Below, in pieces: positions 18,186 to 27,112 of a DNA stretch of 64,000 nucleotides. Made by a program: the position numbers and the translations under genes. Position 1 is the first letter of the stretch; each line of letters opens with the position of its first letter. The notes beneath the pieces were generated by a model that saw only the letters and a list, made by a program, of their open reading frames with translations, did not search any database and had not been told where the DNA came from. The stretch comes from Flavobacteriaceae bacterium (GTDB lineage Bacteria; Bacteroidota; Bacteroidia; Flavobacteriales; Flavobacteriaceae), in contig JADGEL010000001.1 in assembly GCA_016744415.1 (NCBI GenBank), positions 62,001 through 126,000 on the forward strand, in the 5' to 3' direction.

Positions 18186-18875
18186 ATGACAACCCAAAAT
18201 AAAATCTTAGCACAAAACATTTATTTGATTCTTGCTGGAATGTTTATTGCTGCATTAGTTGCATCTAACTTAATATTCCAAAAATTCTTTTTTTGGAATC
18301 CTTTTGGGTGGTTTCGATTTGAAATTTCCGTTGGGATTATACCTTATCCCATCACCTTTTTAATTACAGATATTATCTCAGAAATCTATGGCAAAAAGAA
18401 AGCGAATCAAGTAGTGGTTGCTGGAATCGTTGCTTCTGTTTTTTCTATGGGAATTATTTATATAGCTGATTATGTTCCAGCTACAGGTTGGTCACCAGTG
18501 ACAAATGACATTTTCTCTGATGTGTTCGGTAGAACTATTCTTGCTGTTTCTGCATCGATGATTGCCTATTTGTTTGCCCAATTTATAGATATCCGGATTT
18601 TTCACTATTGGAAAATAAAGACTAAAGGAAAACATTTATGGCTCCGTAATAATTTTTCAACATTCACTTCTCAATTTATTGATACGTTTACAGTTGTAAC
18701 TTTACTATGTTACTTTGATGTGATTTCTTGGAATAATTATGGCATATTATTACTTAGCGGATTCTTATTTAAAGTAATAATTGCAGCACTAGATACTCCT
18801 ATTTTGTATGCTCTTGTTTACGCATTTAGACAAAAATTTGGTTTAAAAGCTGGAGAGGAAATAGATCTTAGTTGA
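18186..18875 (+). CDS. Queuosine-precursor transporter (YhhQ / DUF165 family)
   Basis: A 229-aa integral membrane protein with about six hydrophobic helices. The family pattern includes the early ASNLIFQKFF and the PYPITFLITDIISEIYGKKKA segment near 57-77, where the acidic TD..SE residues are conserved in the family. Members import 7-cyano- or 7-aminomethyl-7-deazaguanine for tRNA queuosine modification. queA, 5 kb away, catalyses a later queuosine step, which supports the call. I chose ATG at 18186 because the in-frame upstream stretch lacks the family's N-terminus and overlaps the fabD promoter. Confidence 0.88.
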   Translation: MTTQNKILAQNIYLILAGMFIAALVASNLIFQKFFFWNPFGWFRFEISVGIIPYPITFLITDIISEIYGKKKANQVVVAGIVASVFSMGIIYIADYVPATGWSPVTNDIFSDVFGRTILAVSASMIAYLFAQFIDIRIFHYWKIKTKGKHLWLRNNFSTFTSQFIDTFTVVTLLCYFDVISWNNYGILLLSGFLFKVIIAALDTPILYALVYAFRQKFGLKAGEEIDLS

Positions 18876-18878
18876 TAG

Positions 18879-18947
18879 TTGTCATTCCGCACTCGATGCG
18901 GAATCTAATTTCACTAAATATGGATTCCCGTTTTCACGGGAATGACA
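18879..18947. repeat. Paired inverted hairpin repeat (BIME-like)
   Basis: Two hairpins in opposite orientation: TTGTCATTCCGCA-CTCGA-TGCGGAATC (18879-18905) and GGATTCCCGT-TTTC-ACGGGAATGACAA (18921-18947). The outer ends TTGTCATTCC and GGAATGACAA are complementary. Related single copies lie at 31122-31147 and 25021-25050. It sits between the convergent ends of the transporter and DUF2797 genes. Confidence 0.75.
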
Positions 18948-18948
18948 A

Positions 18949-19743
18949 TCATACTTTAATAGAAACCACTAAGCCTTCATTAGCTCTCACATTAAAGACA
19001 GTATTGTCTTCAAAAATTAAGTATTGTCCTTTTATTCCTTTTAAGACACCTTTATAGTTTCCGTTTTTCAATAAATTCAAACTCTTTACTTTTTCTGGAT
19101 ACATGTTAACAGGAAAATTAATATGAATCTCATTATTATTCTCTTTTAAATAATACTCTTTGGCTTCATCTGGAATATATTGTGCTAACTTTTCTTTTTC
19201 AGCAACCAAATTAGCATCTGTAATATTATTCTGTAACATCTTTCGCCAATTTGTTTTATCTGACACATACTCTTTCAAAGCAACCTCAGTAATTCCCGCT
19301 AAATACCTATTTGGCACTTCAACAATTTCAATAGCCTCATGTGCCCCTTGATCTATCCAACGTGTTGGCACTTGAGTTTTACGCGTCACCCCAACTTTTA
19401 CTTCACTAGAATTGGCTAAATACACAATATGAGGTTTTAATTGCACTGATTTTTCATATTCCAAATCTCTATCTTCTTTACCTAAATGTGCGGTGCTCAA
19501 TTCAGGTTTCATAATCCAATCACCAGCTGTTGGAGTTTCGAAAAAACATTTTTGGCAAAACCCTTGACGATATATTTGCTTGTCTAAATGACAATTAAGG
19601 CATTCGAACTTAACAAATGAAAGTTCAATTTCGCGGTCTAATAATTGATTCATATTTAAAAAATCATTCTCTACATCTAAATAATATTGAACGGTTTCCT
19701 CATGAACTGTCATCATTTTTTTGAGTACTCCTTGATAAGTCAT
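18949..19743 (-). CDS. DUF2797 family protein
   Basis: 264 aa from the ATG at 19743 (MTYQGVLKKM); I reject the in-frame upstream ATG at 19806 because it runs into the divergent GH3 gene. A zinc-ribbon-like cluster CLNC...CQKC is followed by a middle part reading VYLANSSEVKVGVTRKTQVP with a conserved RWIDQGA, typical of DUF2797. The function is not established, though resemblance of the middle part to GIY-YIG nucleases has been suggested for this type of sequence. It is cytoplasmic. Its start lies 43 bases from the divergent GH3-like gene. Confidence 0.8.
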   Translation of the reverse strand: MTYQGVLKKMMTVHEETVQYYLDVENDFLNMNQLLDREIELSFVKFECLNCHLDKQIYRQGFCQKCFFETPTAGDWIMKPELSTAHLGKEDRDLEYEKSVQLKPHIVYLANSSEVKVGVTRKTQVPTRWIDQGAHEAIEIVEVPNRYLAGITEVALKEYVSDKTNWRKMLQNNITDANLVAEKEKLAQYIPDEAKEYYLKENNNEIHINFPVNMYPEKVKSLNLLKNGNYKGVLKGIKGQYLIFEDNTVFNVRANEGLVVSIKV

Positions 19744-19786
19744 AATAGATTTCGTATTTTTAACTCGATAAAGATAATCAATTAAG

Positions 19787-21313
19787 ATGCCCATACCAAT
19801 AGTCAACTCAATAATTTCTTGGTTCTTAAAGAAACGAATTCATCAAATAGAATTATTTTTAAAATACCCTATTGATGTACAAAACGAGTTACTTCTTAAA
19901 CTCATTTCTACAGCAAAAAACACTGAGTTTGGTAAACAATATGATTTTAAAAATATTAAAAATTATCAAATCTTTTCTAACAAAATTCCAATTCAACAAT
20001 ACGAAACTTTTGCTCCTCTAATTGAGCGCAATAGAAAAGGAGAACAACAATTATTTTGGAACACACCTATCAAATGGTTTGCAAAATCTAGCGGTACTAC
20101 TAATGCAAAAAGCAAATTTATCCCTGTAAGTGAAGAGGCAATTGAAGACTGCCACATGAAAGCAGGTAAAGATATGCTGTGTTTGTATATCAACAATAAT
20201 TTAGAATCGCAGTTATTTACTGGCAAAGGGCTAAGGCTTGGGGGTAGCTCTGCTATTTATGAAGATAATAATACTTATTTCGGTGATCTTTCAGCTATCA
20301 TTATTGAACATCTGCCTTTTTGGGCAGACTATAGTTCGGCTCCAAAACAAGAAACTGCTTTGATGGGAGAATGGGAAGCCAAAATGGATGCTATCATCAA
20401 AGAAACCATTGATGAGAATATTACAAGTTTAGTTGGTGTCCCTTCGTGGATGTTGGTATTATTGAATAAAGTGTTAGAAACAACAGGTAAAAATAACATC
20501 TTAGAAGTTTGGCCAAATCTGGAAGTGTATTTTCACGGAGGTGTAAACTTTAATCCATATCGTGAGCAATTCAAAAAACTGATACCTAAAAAATCATTTA
20601 AATATTACGAGACATACAATGCATCTGAAGGGTTTTTTGCGATACAAGATCAAAACGATTCGCTAGAACTTTTGCTGATGTTAGATTATGGTATCTTTTA
20701 TGAATTCATTCCAATGTCTAATTATGATGGTGAAAATTCTATTGCCATACCATTAACAGAAGTTAAACTGAATACTAATTATGCTTTGGTTATTTCTACC
20801 AATGGAGGTTTATGGAGGTACCTAGTTGGCGATACTATTAAATTTACATCATTAGACCCATACCGAATTAAAATTACAGGACGTACCAAGCATTTTATAA
20901 ATGTATTTGGTGAAGAACTGATTATTGAAAATGCCGAAGAAGCTTTGAAACAAGCCTGTAAAAAAACAAGAGCAACTATTATAGATTATACAGTTGCTCC
21001 TATTTTTATGGAAGGCAAACAAAGTGGATCTCATGAATGGATGATCGAATTTGCTAAAGCTCCAAAAAACCTCAGCTATTTTACGGAATTATTAGACAAT
21101 GCCTTGAAAGCAATCAATTCTGATTACGAGGCAAAACGCTATAATAATATGGCTTTGGCTATGCCAATAGTACATCAAGCAAGAAAAGAGCTGTTTTATG
21201 ATTGGCTAAAAATGAAAGGTAAATTAGGTGGGCAACACAAAATACCTCGGCTTTCTAATAAAAGAGATTTTATAGAAGAATTGTTGCAGTTGAGTATTGT
21301 AACTAGCAATTAG
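19787..21313 (+). CDS. GH3-like acyl-acid-amido synthetase family protein
   Basis: 508 aa. The adenylate-forming motif KSSGTTNAKSKFIPVS (about residues 104-119) and the later RYLVGDTIKFTS and ITGRTKHFINVFGEELI segments are those of the GH3 family, named for plant enzymes that conjugate amino acids to jasmonate or auxin. Bacterial members are widespread in Bacteroidota, but their substrates are not known to me. No signal peptide is present, so it acts in the cytoplasm. Its 3' end overlaps the end of a convergent 101-aa ORF by 11 bases. Confidence 0.88.
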   Translation: MPIPIVNSIISWFLKKRIHQIELFLKYPIDVQNELLLKLISTAKNTEFGKQYDFKNIKNYQIFSNKIPIQQYETFAPLIERNRKGEQQLFWNTPIKWFAKSSGTTNAKSKFIPVSEEAIEDCHMKAGKDMLCLYINNNLESQLFTGKGLRLGGSSAIYEDNNTYFGDLSAIIIEHLPFWADYSSAPKQETALMGEWEAKMDAIIKETIDENITSLVGVPSWMLVLLNKVLETTGKNNILEVWPNLEVYFHGGVNFNPYREQFKKLIPKKSFKYYETYNASEGFFAIQDQNDSLELLLMLDYGIFYEFIPMSNYDGENSIAIPLTEVKLNTNYALVISTNGGLWRYLVGDTIKFTSLDPYRIKITGRTKHFINVFGEELIIENAEEALKQACKKTRATIIDYTVAPIFMEGKQSGSHEWMIEFAKAPKNLSYFTELLDNALKAINSDYEAKRYNNMALAMPIVHQARKELFYDWLKMKGKLGGQHKIPRLSNKRDFIEELLQLSIVTSN

Positions 21314-21608
21314 GTTTAGCTATTTTTATCAAGGCGTTTTGTAAATCTTTAATAGCATTTGAATCTTTAAACAACAAAATTTTAGAGTATATAAAATCTT
21401 CTAAATCTAAATAATTTGGGTTTGAAATCTCATTTATATAAAGAGATAAATCTAATTCTGTTGAATTTGGTTCATTATCAATCTTATTAATTATATACAT
21501 GTAGTTTTCGGAAGATGTTTTATTCGACAATTTATTCAGAATCATCTCAAATTTATCGGCGTATTTTGATGATAGATATAGATTAATTAATTTATCAATA
21601 TCATTCAT
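21303..21608 (-). CDS. Small hypothetical protein downstream of polyprenyl synthase
   Basis: A 101-aa ORF, acidic and predicted to be all-helical (MNDIDKLINLYLSSKYADKF), with no membrane segment or recognisable motif. It starts 6 bases after the polyprenyl synthase stop on the same strand, which supports co-translation. It ends within the 3' end of the convergent GH3-like gene. I do not recognise a family. It is probably real because of its tight placement and clean start, but the evidence is positional only. Confidence 0.55.
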   Translation of the reverse strand: MNDIDKLINLYLSSKYADKFEMILNKLSNKTSSENYMYIINKIDNEPNSTELDLSLYINEISNPNYLDLEDFIYSKILLFKDSNAIKDLQNALIKIAKPNC

Positions 21609-21614
21609 TTTAAA

Positions 21615-22592
21615 TTATATTTTACGATCAATTACATAGTCCACCATCAATTGTAATGAATTTTTATATTCAGAATCTGGATACGTGTTTAGAATTTCTA
21701 AGGCTTGTTGTTGGTATGATTCCATTTTTGAAGTTGTGTATTCGATTCCTCCTTTTTCTTTTACAAAAGCAATAATTTCTCTTACTCGCTTTTTATCTTT
21801 GTTGTGATTTTTTACAGAATTAATCAACCACTTACGCTCTTTAACGTCACAATTATTCAATGTAAAAATAAGAGGTAAGGTCATTTTCTGTTCTTTAATA
21901 TCAATCCCTGTTGGCTTTCCAATTTTAGCATCGGTATAATCAAACAGGTCATCTTTTATTTGAAATGCTATTCCGATTAGTTCACCAAACTTACGCATTT
22001 TTTCTACTTCCACTTCATTTCCACCAACAGATGCCGCTCCAATTCCGCAACAAGCAGCAATCAATGTCGCTGTTTTTTGACGGATGATATCAAAGTATAT
22101 ATCTTCAGTAATATCTAGTTTTCTTGCTTTTTCAATTTGCAATAATTCGCCTTCACTCATTTCACGTACAGCAACTGAAATTAATTTTAATAAATCAAAA
22201 TCATCATTATCAATAGAAAGCAACAATCCTTTTGACAATAAAAAATCGCCTACTAAAACTGCAATTTTGTTTTTCCACAAAGCATTTAATGAAAAGAATC
22301 CTCGACGTCTATTACTATCATCAACTACATCATCATGCACCAAAGTAGCTGTATGAATTAGTTCTATAACCGAAGCGCCACGATAAGTACGCTCATTAAA
22401 ATCACCATCTGAAACCATTTTAGCTACCAAAAAAACAAACATAGGCCGCATTTGTTTCCCTTTTCTTCTAACGATATAATGTGTGATTCTGTTAAGTAGC
22501 GGAACATTGGAAATCATGGACTCTTTGAACTTCTCTTCAAAGCGTTCCATCTCATTTACAATCGGAAGTTTTATTTGTTCAACTGTCTTCAT
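21615..22592 (-). CDS. Polyprenyl (octaprenyl/heptaprenyl-type) diphosphate synthase
   Basis: trans-Prenyltransferase that elongates isoprenyl diphosphate chains for the quinone side chain; Bacteroidota use menaquinone. Both aspartate-rich motifs are present: VHDDVVDDSNRRRG near residues 90-103, and QIKDDLFDYT near 209-218. GKPTGIDIKEQKMTLPLI is also typical. Its 325 aa is standard. The chain length produced cannot be read from sequence with confidence. A perfect -7 box ends 8 bases before the ATG, so the message may be leaderless. Confidence 0.93.
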   Translation of the reverse strand: MKTVEQIKLPIVNEMERFEEKFKESMISNVPLLNRITHYIVRRKGKQMRPMFVFLVAKMVSDGDFNERTYRGASVIELIHTATLVHDDVVDDSNRRRGFFSLNALWKNKIAVLVGDFLLSKGLLLSIDNDDFDLLKLISVAVREMSEGELLQIEKARKLDITEDIYFDIIRQKTATLIAACCGIGAASVGGNEVEVEKMRKFGELIGIAFQIKDDLFDYTDAKIGKPTGIDIKEQKMTLPLIFTLNNCDVKERKWLINSVKNHNKDKKRVREIIAFVKEKGGIEYTTSKMESYQQQALEILNTYPDSEYKNSLQLMVDYVIDRKI

Positions 22593-22599
22593 TCGGAAA

Positions 22600-22607
22600 T
22601 CAAAAAT
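22600..22607 (-). promoter_or_regulatory. -7 box of the polyprenyl synthase promoter
   Basis: TATTTTTG on the minus strand ends 8 bases before the ATG at 22592, implying a leaderless or nearly leaderless transcript. Confidence 0.55.
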
Positions 22608-22648
22608 AAGAAAAGTATTGTTTACAAAGAAAGAGATTGCTTCGTTTT

Positions 22649-23689
22649 TTATTTCGATTTATTAGCTAATTGCCCACAGGCAGCATCAATATCTTTTCCT
22701 CTACTTCTACGTACATTTACAACAATATCATTCATTTCTAAAATTGCAACATAGTCATTAACACTTCTTTTAGATGCTTGCTGAAACCGTCCATCATCAA
22801 TAGGATTGTATTCTATCAAATTGACTTTACACGGAATATATTTACAGAATTTTACCAACGCATTGATATCTTCTCTACTGTCATTTATTCCATCCCAAAC
22901 AATGTATTCGTAAGTAATCATTCGTTCAGTTTTCTCATACCAATACTCCAACGACTCTCTTAAATCATCCAATGGAAAATTTTCATTGAATGGCATAATC
23001 TGTGTTCGAATCTCATCAATTGCAGAATGTAATGAAACTGCTAAATTGAATTTAACTTCATCATCTGCTAATTTTTTAATCATTTTTGGAACCCCAGAAG
23101 TTGACAAGGTGATTCTTTTCGGAGACATTCCCAAGCCTTCTGGCGACGTAATTTTTTCTATCGATTTTAATACATTGTTGTAATTCATGAGTGGCTCTCC
23201 CATCCCCATAAAAACAATATTTGTCAACTTTTTGTTGTGATATAACAAACTCTCTTGATTGATGGCTGCCACCTGATCATAAATTTCATCAGGATTTAAA
23301 TTTCGCATCTTTTTTAAACTTGCTGTAGCACAAAAAGTACAATCTAAACTACAACCTACTTGACTCGAAACACATGCTGTAGTTCGGCTATCTGTCGGAA
23401 TCAAAACTGACTCTACCAACAAGCCATCATGCAAGCGAATAGCATTTTTAATAGTCCCATCTTTACTTCGTTGCATTTCATCAACCTTAATATGATTGAT
23501 AACAAAGTTGTCTTCTAACATCTGTCTGGTCGCTTTTGAGATATTTGTCATATCATCAAAAGAGTGTGCTACCTTATGCCACAACCATTCGTACACTTGA
23601 TTTCCACGGAATGCCTTATCCTCATTCTCTACAAAAAAATTGCGGAGTTGTTCTTTGGTTAATGCCCTAATGTCTTTTTTTTTATTCAA
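22649..23689 (-). CDS. rlmN: Dual-specificity RNA methyltransferase RlmN
   Basis: Radical-SAM enzyme that methylates C2 of an adenosine in 23S rRNA and in some tRNAs. The Fe-S motif CX3CX2C is GCSLDCTFCATA near residues 114-125. The C-terminal DAACGQLA near 337-344 supplies the methyl-carrying cysteine of the mechanism. Glycine/glutamate motif GMGEPLMNY lies near 171. Its 346 aa is normal. It lies between polyprenyl synthase and queA on the same strand but has its own -7 box. Confidence 0.96.
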   Translation of the reverse strand: MNKKKDIRALTKEQLRNFFVENEDKAFRGNQVYEWLWHKVAHSFDDMTNISKATRQMLEDNFVINHIKVDEMQRSKDGTIKNAIRLHDGLLVESVLIPTDSRTTACVSSQVGCSLDCTFCATASLKKMRNLNPDEIYDQVAAINQESLLYHNKKLTNIVFMGMGEPLMNYNNVLKSIEKITSPEGLGMSPKRITLSTSGVPKMIKKLADDEVKFNLAVSLHSAIDEIRTQIMPFNENFPLDDLRESLEYWYEKTERMITYEYIVWDGINDSREDINALVKFCKYIPCKVNLIEYNPIDDGRFQQASKRSVNDYVAILEMNDIVVNVRRSRGKDIDAACGQLANKSK

Positions 23690-23708
23690 GAGGAAAAAGG
23701 TTTATTTT

Positions 23709-23716
23709 CAAATTTA
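23709..23716 (-). promoter_or_regulatory. -7 box of the rlmN promoter
   Basis: TAAATTTG on the minus strand, an exact match to TAnnTTTG, 19 bases before the rlmN ATG and just downstream of the queA terminator. Confidence 0.55.
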
Positions 23717-23719
23717 ATC

Positions 23720-23753
23720 AAAAAAACCTACAAGGCTTTTGAAACCTTGCAGG
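23720..23753 (-). terminator. Intrinsic terminator of queA
   Basis: On the minus strand CCTGCAAGG and CCTTGTAGG flank a 9-base spacer, pair with one G-U, and are followed by seven U. The core resembles the acr3 terminator at 30278, suggesting a dispersed terminator-repeat family. Confidence 0.8.
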
Positions 23754-23823
23754 AAATTATTTTTTAGCTTAATTGTGTTAATACTTAGAATCTAATGTAT
23801 AAAACCAACAGATTAACTGTCTA

Positions 23824-24873
23824 TTATATAATCAACATTGCATCACCGTAAGAGTAAAAACGATAATTTTCTTTGATTGCTTCTTGGTAGGCCTCCATCA
23901 AGAAATCATGACCAGCAAAAGCTGATGCCATCATCATCAAAGTAGATTTTGGCATGTGAAAATTGGTAATCATACAATTGGGAATAGAAAATTCGTATGG
24001 TGGAAAAATAAATTTATTAGTCCAACCTTCAAATGAATTTAATCTTCCGTTTGATGAAACTGAGCTTTCTAAAGTTCGCATTGCAGTAGTACCAACTGCA
24101 CAAATTCTGCGTTTCTTTTCAAGGGCAGAATTTACCATTTTAGCAGCTTTCTTATTAATTTTAATTTGCTCAGAATCCATTTTATGTTTTGATAAATCTT
24201 CAACCTCAACTGGGTTAAAAGTCCCCAAGCCAACATGTAAAGTCACATTTGCAAAATCAATTCCTTTAATTTCTAATCTTTTTAATAAGTGTTTAGAAAA
24301 ATGCAAACCAGCAGTTGGTGCAGCAACCGACCCTTCATTTTTAGCATAAATTGTTTGGTAACGTTCAATATCAGATGGCTCTGCGGCTCTCTGAATATAT
24401 TTAGGAAGTGGAGTCTCTCCCATGTCATTTAGCTTTACTCTAAACTCTTCGTAAGAACCATCAAACAAAAAACGAAGCGTTCGACCTCTAGAAGTTGTAT
24501 TGTCTATTACCTCAGCAACCAAACTTTCATCATCTCCAAAAAACAGCTTATTCCCAATTCTGATTTTACGAGCTGGATCTACCAATACATCCCAAAGGCG
24601 TTGTTCTTCATTCAATTCTCTCAACAAGAAAACTTCGATACGTGCTCCTGTTTTTTCTTTTTCGCCATATAAGCGAGCAGGAAAAACTTTGGTATCATTC
24701 AAAACCATTAAATCTCCCTCATCAAAATAATTGATTAAATCTTTAAATTGTTTATGTTCAATAGTTTGATCTTTACGATTTAACACCATTAAACGCGACT
24801 CATCACGATGTTCAGCAGGATATTCTGCTAATAAATTTTCTGGAAATTCAAATGTAAATTCTGATAACTTCAT
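23824..24873 (-). CDS. queA: S-adenosylmethionine:tRNA ribosyltransferase-isomerase
   Basis: Transfers and isomerises the ribosyl part of SAM onto preQ1 in tRNA, forming epoxyqueuosine. I chose ATG at 24873, giving [28 protein letters not shown], the usual QueA start (349 aa); an in-frame ATG 12 codons upstream would overlap the -7 box region. Conserved segments: [12 protein letters not shown] near 60, PTAGLHFS near 187, [10 protein letters not shown] near 211, and [22 protein letters not shown] near the end. Together with the queuosine-precursor transporter at 18.2 kb it points to a salvage or synthesis route. Confidence 0.96.
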   Translation of the reverse strand: MKLSEFTFEFPENLLAEYPAEHRDESRLMVLNRKDQTIEHKQFKDLINYFDEGDLMVLNDTKVFPARLYGEKEKTGARIEVFLLRELNEEQRLWDVLVDPARKIRIGNKLFFGDDESLVAEVIDNTTSRGRTLRFLFDGSYEEFRVKLNDMGETPLPKYIQRAAEPSDIERYQTIYAKNEGSVAAPTAGLHFSKHLLKRLEIKGIDFANVTLHVGLGTFNPVEVEDLSKHKMDSEQIKINKKAAKMVNSALEKKRRICAVGTTAMRTLESSVSSNGRLNSFEGWTNKFIFPPYEFSIPNCMITNFHMPKSTLMMMASAFAGHDFLMEAYQEAIKENYRFYSYGDAMLII

Positions 24874-24906
24874 ATTAGGTATAGGCTTTAAATTTTTTAA
24901 CGGTTG

Positions 24907-24914
24907 CAAATATA
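24907..24914 (-). promoter_or_regulatory. -7 box of the queA promoter
   Basis: TATATTTG on the minus strand matches TAnnTTTG; a TTG lies 21 bases further upstream and could be the -33 element (ACTTGACAAC). Confidence 0.6.
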
Positions 24915-25020
24915 CAACATCGAGATAGGCGTTGTCAAGTGTTTGAGTAGAAAAGTTTTAGAAACACTAATTAACAGGCACTTAAAATGGATTCCACATA
25001 CGCCAGAAAAATAAAAATTT

Positions 25021-25050
25021 CGTCATTACAAGTAAAATGAAGGAATCTCA
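25021..25050. repeat. Dispersed repeat copy, degenerate
   Basis: CGTCATTACAAG...AAGGAATCTC has the GTCATT and GGAATCTC ends of the repeat class seen at 18879 and 31122. A fragment CAGATTGC (25074-25081) nearby may be part of a second decayed copy. The 254-base gap between queA and aroA holds little else besides the queA promoter. Confidence 0.4.
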
Positions 25051-25127
25051 AAATACTTTTTGAATTTTTCAAACAGATTGCCCCACCGAGTCCGCAAAAA
25101 ACGAATATCTCAATTGGAGCTTAAAAT

Positions 25128-26339
25128 TTAATCAGCAGTAAGCTGATCAATGTCTCTCCAAAAATCTGGATAGGATTTTGACACTACGCTGGCATCTTCA
25201 ATCTCTAAGCTTATTTTTAATAACAAAGGTGCAAATGCCATCGCCATTCTATGGTCGTCAAATGTTTTAATAAGCACATCGCTATTTATTTTTGTTGATG
25301 GTTTTAAGTGCAAACTATTATCAGTCACTTCAATCTCTGCTCCTAATTTTGTGAGTTCAGACTTTAATGCTTCTAGCCTATCTGTCTCTTTAATTTTTAA
25401 GGTATGTAATCCTGTTAAGTCACAGGAAACTCCCAACCCAAAACAAGTAACCGCAATTGTTTGCGCAATGTCAGGGGCATTTTTTAAATTGAATGATAAA
25501 GGTTGTAAGTTGGTAGTTTCTTCCTTTTCTAGGATAATTGAATTTTCAACAAAAGTTGTTTTTACTCCAAAGTGTTGATAGATTTCTGCTAAAATGGAAT
25601 CTCCTTGTAAGCTGTTTTGTTTGTATGAATTTAATGTAATTTTAGCCGATTCACTCAATGCAGCCAAACTATAATAATAGGATGCTGAGCTCCAATCAGA
25701 TTCTACAATTGCTATTTTATCATTGATAGATTTTGTATCTGCTACTTTTATAACATCCTCTTTCCATGAATTTTCGATTCCTAATTCTGTCAATAAACCC
25801 AACGTCATATTGATATAAGGCACCGAAGTTACTTTGCCTTCAAAAGTTAATTCGAGTCCGTTTTCTAAACTCGGAGCAATCAATAATAAAGCAGAAATAT
25901 ATTGGCTACTCACACTACCATTGATTGTAACCTTATTGTTTGACAATTTATTACCTATAATTTTTATCGGTGGATAGCCTTCGTTTTCTAAATAAGAAAT
26001 ATCAGCTCCTAAAGATTTTAACGCATCAACCAATAATTTTATCGGGCGCTCTTTCATTCTTTTTGACCCTGTTAAAATTGTTTCTCTTCTTTCAGCCACA
26101 GAAAAGTATGCTGTCAAAAAACGCATTGCTGTTCCTGCATGATGAATGTCAACCATTTTTGATTCTGAAGCCAAGGCTTTTTGCATGTATTGTGCGTCAT
26201 CAGAATTCCCTAAATTATCAATTTGTAGGTTTTTAAAAAATTGTTGCAATATCAACAAACGATTCGACTCACTTTTAGACCCTGTAATTTGAATTACTCC
26301 AGTGATTGGTTTAGAGTAGTGTGCTAATTTTAAATTCAC
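25128..26339 (-). CDS. aroA: 3-phosphoshikimate 1-carboxyvinyltransferase (EPSP synthase)
   Basis: Shikimate-pathway enzyme joining PEP and shikimate-3-phosphate. Signature elements: ITGSKSESNRLLIL near residues 18-31 (the phosphate-binding Lys and Ser), HHAGTAMRFLTAYFS near 66-80 and IKETDRLEALKSEL near 327-340, with DDHRMAMAFAPL near 360. At 403 aa it is slightly shorter than enterobacterial AroA, as usual in Bacteroidota. It is the last gene of a minus-strand run, 3 bases after a small membrane protein gene. Confidence 0.95.
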   Translation of the reverse strand: MNLKLAHYSKPITGVIQITGSKSESNRLLILQQFFKNLQIDNLGNSDDAQYMQKALASESKMVDIHHAGTAMRFLTAYFSVAERRETILTGSKRMKERPIKLLVDALKSLGADISYLENEGYPPIKIIGNKLSNNKVTINGSVSSQYISALLLIAPSLENGLELTFEGKVTSVPYINMTLGLLTELGIENSWKEDVIKVADTKSINDKIAIVESDWSSASYYYSLAALSESAKITLNSYKQNSLQGDSILAEIYQHFGVKTTFVENSIILEKEETTNLQPLSFNLKNAPDIAQTIAVTCFGLGVSCDLTGLHTLKIKETDRLEALKSELTKLGAEIEVTDNSLHLKPSTKINSDVLIKTFDDHRMAMAFAPLLLKISLEIEDASVVSKSYPDFWRDIDQLTAD

Positions 26340-26342
26340 CTT

Positions 26343-26582
26343 TTACTTCTTTATATATTTGTAATAACCTGCCATGAGCAATCCGTATAAAAGCGACATT
26401 GTTGCCTGAGTTCGTAAAAACAGTTGCCATTTACCTTCATTTAAATAAGCATTTTTGAGGCCTTCTATTCCATCGAATTTAAAAAACCCCATAAACAATC
26501 TGAGAATTGTTACTAATACAAAAAATACAATGACAAATCGGATGGTTAATTTTAAAAAGGAAGTGTTTTTATATTGGTTCAT
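26343..26582 (-). CDS. Small two-helix membrane protein
   Basis: 79 aa from ATG at 26582 (MNQYKNTSF); an in-frame ATG at 26615 is possible but its extra residues (KKYHFEPNNT) look non-coding. Two hydrophobic helices, about residues 13-32 and 55-75, flank a short charged loop. I do not recognise a family. It lies between a MazG-like gene (60 bases upstream) and aroA (3 bases downstream), so it belongs to that operon. No function can be assigned. Confidence 0.65.
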   Translation of the reverse strand: MNQYKNTSFLKLTIRFVIVFFVLVTILRLFMGFFKFDGIEGLKNAYLNEGKWQLFLRTQATMSLLYGLLMAGYYKYIKK

Positions 26583-26642
26583 AGTATTATTAGGTTCAAA
26601 GTGATACTTTTTCAAAGGCTCAACTTTGCCTCTTTGTTTCTT

Positions 26643-26969
26643 TTATTTTAATTTTTCATTATTCTGATGGCGATCATGATCGCGTTTTGTTTTGACATCT
26701 AACTTTTTATCGAAAGCTTCTTGCAAATCAATTCCTGTTTGATTGGCTAAACAAAGCACCACAAACATTACATCAGCCAATTCTTCTCCTAAATCTTTAT
26801 TTTTATCACTTTCTTTTTCACTTTGCTCTCCATATCGGCGTGCAATGATTCGTGCTACTTCACCAACTTCTTCGGTAAGTTGTGCCATATTGGTTAACTC
26901 ATTAAAATACCGAACTCCATGTTCTTTAATCCAATTATCTACGGTAAGCTGTGCGTTTTTTAGGTTCAT
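26643..26969 (-). CDS. MazG-like nucleotide pyrophosphohydrolase
   Basis: A 108-aa single-domain member of the all-alpha NTP pyrophosphatase superfamily. The EEVGEVARI (residues 30-38) and later EELADVMFVVLCLA (62-75) segments supply the EExxE and ExxD magnesium-binding residues of MazG/dUTPase-like enzymes. Such proteins hydrolyse NTPs or modified nucleotides for housecleaning; the substrate here is unknown. It heads the operon with the small membrane protein and aroA. Confidence 0.9.
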   Translation of the reverse strand: MNLKNAQLTVDNWIKEHGVRYFNELTNMAQLTEEVGEVARIIARRYGEQSEKESDKNKDLGEELADVMFVVLCLANQTGIDLQEAFDKKLDVKTKRDHDRHQNNEKLK

Positions 26970-26995
26970 AAAAAATTGATTAAAATTTAAAAAGT

Positions 26996-27003
26996 CAAAG
27001 ATA
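26996..27003 (-). promoter_or_regulatory. -7 box of the MazG-aroA operon
   Basis: TATCTTTG on the minus strand matches TAnnTTTG and lies 26 bases before the MazG-like ATG. Confidence 0.55.
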
Positions 27004-27112
27004 TAGATTCTTAGTTTAGTTTGTTTCTAAAATTTAAAAAATCGATATTCGTTGTTAGTTAGATTTAAACAATTAGAACTATTTATATCCAGTCGTTAGC
27101 AATAATTGAAAA

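Noticed and set aside
18872-19057. A 61-codon plus-strand ORF (MIVVIPHSMRNLISLNMDSR...)
   Set aside because: It is simply the translation of the paired hairpin repeat at 18879-18947 plus antisense sequence of the DUF2797 gene; such repeat-derived ORFs are a common annotation artefact.
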